DNA of 64,000 nt, from positions 98,558,748 to 98,622,747 of the forward strand of contig JAQMRL010000002.1 in the NCBI GenBank assembly GCA_035578175.1, in the 5' to 3' direction. The stretch is from Catonia carolina (Eukaryota; Arthropoda; Insecta; Hemiptera; Achilidae). The translations under genes were made by a program, and so were the position numbers. The notes under the pieces are model-generated. The model saw only the letters and a list, made by a program, of their open reading frames with translations. It did no database searches and was not told the origin of the DNA. This document shows, piece after piece, positions 60,020 through 64,000 of this stretch (positions are counted from its first letter, which is position 1; each line of letters opens with the position of its first letter).

Positions 60020-60412
60020 CACTTTTTAAGAGCCATCAGAAGCCAAAAATTGTTATTTTATTTAGAAACATCTTCATCTATAAGTGTCTGTGTACGTAAC
60101 TCAATGGAGAAAAAACTACAGTGGTTTTTGGAATTAATTAGGTAGCCCTGAAATAAAAGGTTTTTATTCATCTTTGTACACAATATTACATATTCAGGTT
60201 TTAACTAATCTTTACATTTCAAGAGCCCTCAAAAACCAAAAATTGTTATTTTTTCGAAAGATGTTCGTCAGTATGTGCCTGCGTACATTATAACTTCTGG
60301 GGTCAAAATTACCAGTCTAATTTGTCTTAGAAACTAAAATTTTCTCAATAGGGAAAAACTACAGTGGTTTTTGGAATTAATCAGGTAGCCCTGAAATCAA
60401 GGGTTTTTTATT
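60020..60412. repeat. Tandem duplication, two units of about 200 bases
   Basis: Both units contain CCAAAAATTGTTATTTT, TCAATRGRGAAAAACTACAG-type sequence, CTACAGTGGTTTTTGGAATT and AGGTAGCCCTGAAAT (first near 60045-60160, second near 60237-60400). The second carries an extra 50 bases. Confidence 0.75.
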
Positions 60413-60465
60413 CTTCTTCTTCTTCTTCTTGCCCATTACGGGTATAGGCCTCCTCTAATTATTTC
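60410..60465 (-). mobile_element. LINE 3' tail
   Basis: Minus strand GAGGAGGCCTATACCCGTAA, then ATGGGCAAGAAGAAGAAG: the common end of insect LINE ORFs followed by a GAA repeat. Only the extreme 3' end is present. Confidence 0.55.
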
Positions 60466-61619
60466 CGCGTAATCTGAGATTTTAAGTAAAATTTTAAACT
60501 AAATACTACATGTACGTTGAGTTAAAAAATTAAATAAATGAACTTAGTAAGTTACTTTAAAATTAACAATAATTCCGGCCGGACCCGTGAGTTAAGTTCT
60601 GCAATCAAGGTACCTCTGACTAGACAAAATATCTAAACCAAAAGAAGTTGGACTCGGAAACACCCTGAATCGAACGTAAAATTTTTTTTAAATTTTTACA
60701 AAATGCTCTCTTTCTGTATCTTTAAATTACTATATAGATTATTTTTTTAATTAATTTATTTATACTCTTTCAATACAAAAATTAGGATGAGGTGACATAA
60801 AATTATATCGCTATCACAACCTATTTAACTTATTTATGTTAAAATCAGAAATTATGTTTTTAATTTTGTAATTTTCAAGACTGTTTACTTCTTGTAATTA
60901 ACTCAACGTAGCCTATATGGTTTTATAACTATTCAGTCAGAACACCAAAAATTTAATTTTACTATTGTAACAGGAGGACCACCTCTCTGATCACGTTATT
61001 TCTAAAGATCTACTTATAGTTATTTGTAACCAATTAAAAAATTTGTTTCCTCTCATTTACGGTTATTTTAGAACCACTTAAAGCAACTTTATACATTAAT
61101 GGAAGCTTTTTTTTACAGTCCATACTCTTAGCATTCTTCCATTGTAGGTTTTCTCCTTTCTTTCGTACATTACATATTTTTCTTTTATTCTTCATGGAAG
61201 CCCTTGAAGTCAGATATATGAACTTGCTTTAATTGTTAATGAATTTATTCCAATTTTTCCAATATCCTTTCCGACTTCTTTAAACCACATATCCGACACC
61301 TTAGGTCTATTGTTTAGTGTCTTAAAAATTAGTTTTTACAACCATTTGTCATCCATTCTAAACCGGTTTCTGTAGAATTTTAGTTTTATTTTCGGATCAA
61401 TTTTATTAATTGTAAACAAATCAATGTTGATAAAACTAGTTCTTTCAGTAATATAGTTGGTTTAGTTGCAATTTTTTGATGTTTGTAAAATCGCATTAAA
61501 TTTTAGTCGTTCTACATTACTGACCATATAAAATTGTAACTGTAGTGGATACAACATCAAAATTAGTTTTAATTTCAGGAAAACGTTGTACTGGTTCATA
61601 AAAATAAATTATAGAACAA
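60466..61619. other. Nothing recognised
   Basis: AT-rich, no family copies seen. Confidence 0.45.
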
Positions 61620-62045
61620 CAAAGTATTAAAGAAAAGAAATTCGGATAAAGTTTTACGAAGTGCTGTAAGACTGTTAAGTGCCCCAGTCCTACTCTAAGG
61701 AGTGCGTCGTGGATTAGCTCCAGACCACAGGAGAGTTGAGTACAGGCGGTTGAGATGCGATTCCTGCGAAGAACAAAGGGTTGCAGTCGTAGAGACCAAC
61801 GAAAATATGAGGACATAAGAACGGAACTGGATGTTTACAACCTCAGTGGGAAGGTTGCAGAATATCGAAATCGATTGAGGGAGCACATAGAGAGAATGCC
61901 TGAAGGAAGTATCCCGCTCAGTGTTTTACAATACAGGCCGGTGAGGAGAAGAGATGTTGGGAGGCCACGTAAAAGATGGCAATAATTCAAAACTTTATCT
62001 CGCTGTTGTGAATCGGAACAGGTGGAAGTCTAATACTTGATGGTG
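61620..62045 (+). pseudogene. LINE ORF C-terminal relic
   Basis: Plus frame 61755-61985 reads MRFLRRTKGCSRRDQRKYED, then LREHIERMPEGSIPLSVLQY and RRDVGRPRKRW. The upstream part (KFYE...) is in other frames. Related to 43.2 and 49.0 kb fragments. Confidence 0.75.
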
Positions 62046-63837
62046 AGACAAGAGAAGATAGAATATCACAGCCCAACTTTTTGAAATATTTGTTATAGTA
62101 GAATAAATTAATTTTATGGATATAAATGTAGACATCATTGACAACAGGATTATTTGTTGAAATTTTAATTAACCAAATAAAACAAACCCATGGGCTATCA
62201 TAAATAACAATGAGCCGAATAAGCCAGCTTCAGTTAACCCTCCAACCTACAGAATGTAAGCACCCCAACGTAGAATAAACAGAATTAGATACTCAACCAG
62301 AAATTATAATAATATAAACACTCAGTTCAGAATAACATATATAAAACAATAGACCATAAACATCAGAGAGAAAATTAGTTTGATTTATCCGATTTGTTGA
62401 CATTACAAAATTTCTTTCATTTTAAAGCAAAGATATAATATATTTAAAGGGAGCTTCGTAGAATAGCAGTCTATGCTCCAGTATATCATTGATCTGAGAT
62501 CAATCTTAATAAATCAATCGTTAAAGAATTGAAAAAAATCATTTTAAATAATCATCAAAAATAAAAAAAATCCTAATTAAATTTAAATTATTCTAAGTCA
62601 AAACTAAATATATCAAGCTAAATTGTAAGAAGAAAATATAACATTTTAAATAAATATTCCAGAAGCCAAATATCCAAATTTAGTTAAAGATGAAGCAAGA
62701 AAACAAAACACAGTATAATTGTAAAAAAATAATTTGAACCAATTAGCAATGCATCGAGACCCCATTTGATTCCCAATCGATGGATGGACAAGAAGCAACC
62801 AGGATTTCATGAATAAATTACCCCAATCTTTAATGTGTTGTGAGGATTTGAATTTCTTTAAAAAAAATCTGAAAAATTACTTGATCGGTGAAACTTTTTA
62901 TAGCGTACAAGAATTTCTTTCTTGATAGTATTGATACATTGTGTGATGTATTTCAGGTGTTATATCTGACGACATGTCCTATACTCCTCCTGGAGTCTCT
63001 AGGGCGCAAAAAAAAAAACTGCAAGCAATCAAGGAATAAGTTGTAATTATAAAATTATAAAATATTAATTAATAACTGAGCTCATTTATTATTATTAAAT
63101 AAACTTAAATATTTTCAGATTCACAACATTTTATAACAGTAAATTCATTAAATTAAGTAGAATTACATTAAAGTGTCGTCAATAATTATAAAACAATTTC
63201 AGTTTAATTTCAATTTATGTAAAGTCAATTTTTGTTCAATTAATTTCGTTTTATTTAAATCTTATTTCACTCATTATTCAATTTCTTTATTTCATTTCTA
63301 TTTTTTACAACTTTTAGAAATTTGTAAGTGATTTAAACTTTTGAAAAGATTTTAGACAGTTAACATTTAATAATAATGGTTAAGTTCGTCTTGTGCGGCA
63401 TGCCCAGGGTAAAGACTATGCGGTGTTATGGTAACACTATGTAGACACCAAGTGTTGGAGAAGGAGTCTACATCTGTTACTAAGCGACCTTTCTCCCACA
63501 CACAGCGAACGACGAGCAACTCGAAGAGACAACTAGGCCCCTGTCTCCTCGTAATTACTTACATGCACACAGAGTATTAAGTTACAAATGAGATAAAGCA
63601 TAAATTTATAAAGTAGACAAGTAACTGCTTTCCCATGTCAAACATTATTAATGTTAAAAACAACTGATTTTTATTGGTATGTACATAATGAACAGGGTAT
63701 TTAGGAGCTTAATGATACGGGTATTGTCCTTAATTAATCTAAACAACCACAGTGTAATGCTAAATAGATCAGTGAAATCATAAATTAAAAAAAAAATCTG
63801 GACTTCTCTTACCAATACAAGTATTAAAACTATAACA
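62046..63837. other. Nothing firm; GC-richer island at 63380-63560
   Basis: The island is about half G+C against a background near one third, contains CGAACGACGAGCAACTCGAA and no known repeat. It could be a promoter or first exon, but no coding frame with a splice donor is seen. Confidence 0.3.
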
Positions 63838-64000
63838 TAAATTTAATCATTAGAAAACAATTAAAAATGAAAAACATAACCTAATGACGCAAAATGAAAA
63901 TCAATCTCTGTAGAACTTATGAAGATGAACTAGAAAAAAAATCACTAATTGACGCTAAACTAGGTTCTGTAGAAACAAACGCTTGATAAAAGTAGTAATT
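63838..64000 (-). repeat. R3 family, copy cut by the window end
   Basis: GAAAAACATAACCTAATGAC, GAAAATCAATCTCTGTAGAA and AAAAATCACTAATTGACGCT follow the order at 57080-57180. Confidence 0.7.

Overview
The window is AT-rich animal nuclear DNA, almost certainly from an insect: spliced exons with GT/AG borders, long repeat-filled introns, tRNA-derived SINEs, decayed LINEs, and mariner, hAT and piggyBac-type elements. The exact order cannot be fixed from sequence alone. There are no bacterial-type operons, CRISPR arrays or riboswitches.

The one host gene found is a type IV collagen chain on the minus strand, read from right to left. Fifteen coding exons lie between 31434 and 365. They total 2568 nt (856 codons), every splice phase fits its neighbour, and no stop or frameshift is seen. 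The most N-terminal exon holds the cysteine-rich end of the 7S region and the first Gly-X-Y triplets; the rest is triple-helical domain with the interruptions usual for collagen IV. The signal-peptide exon (upstream, to the right) and the C-terminal helix plus NC1 domain (to the left of base 1) are not visible. The protein would be secreted, trimerise and build basement membrane.

Introns (1-31239) carry many mobile-element relics: a hAT-like element with an 8-base target duplication (14239-15659), an older hAT relic with a transposase C-terminus (6431-8023), a mariner relic split by a LINE 3' end flanked by a 7-base duplication (18060-19180), a piggyBac-like MITE, a 566-base foldback, a short-TIR MITE, and several LINE reverse-transcriptase fragments.

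From 31.4 kb to the right end no host coding exon could be recognised. This may be the long first intron, the intergenic space upstream, or both. It is made of LINE fragments (Jockey-like at 40.1-41.6 and 58.3-58.7 kb; others at 38.7, 43.2, 49.0 and 61.6 kb), three SINE families, a dispersed family with an embedded TG microsatellite (called R3 here), a second dispersed family (R2), a 200-base palindrome at 48.8 kb and a long-TIR mariner-type element at 54.95-55.73 kb. R1, R2, R3 and SINE-A/B/C are names made up here for families seen more than once in the window.

No clearly novel biological system was found. The best leads are the nested mariner/LINE insertion, the SINE with a hairpin between its pol III boxes, the microsatellite-carrying R3 family, the foldback with hammerhead-like motifs, and the missing first exon and promoter of the collagen gene.
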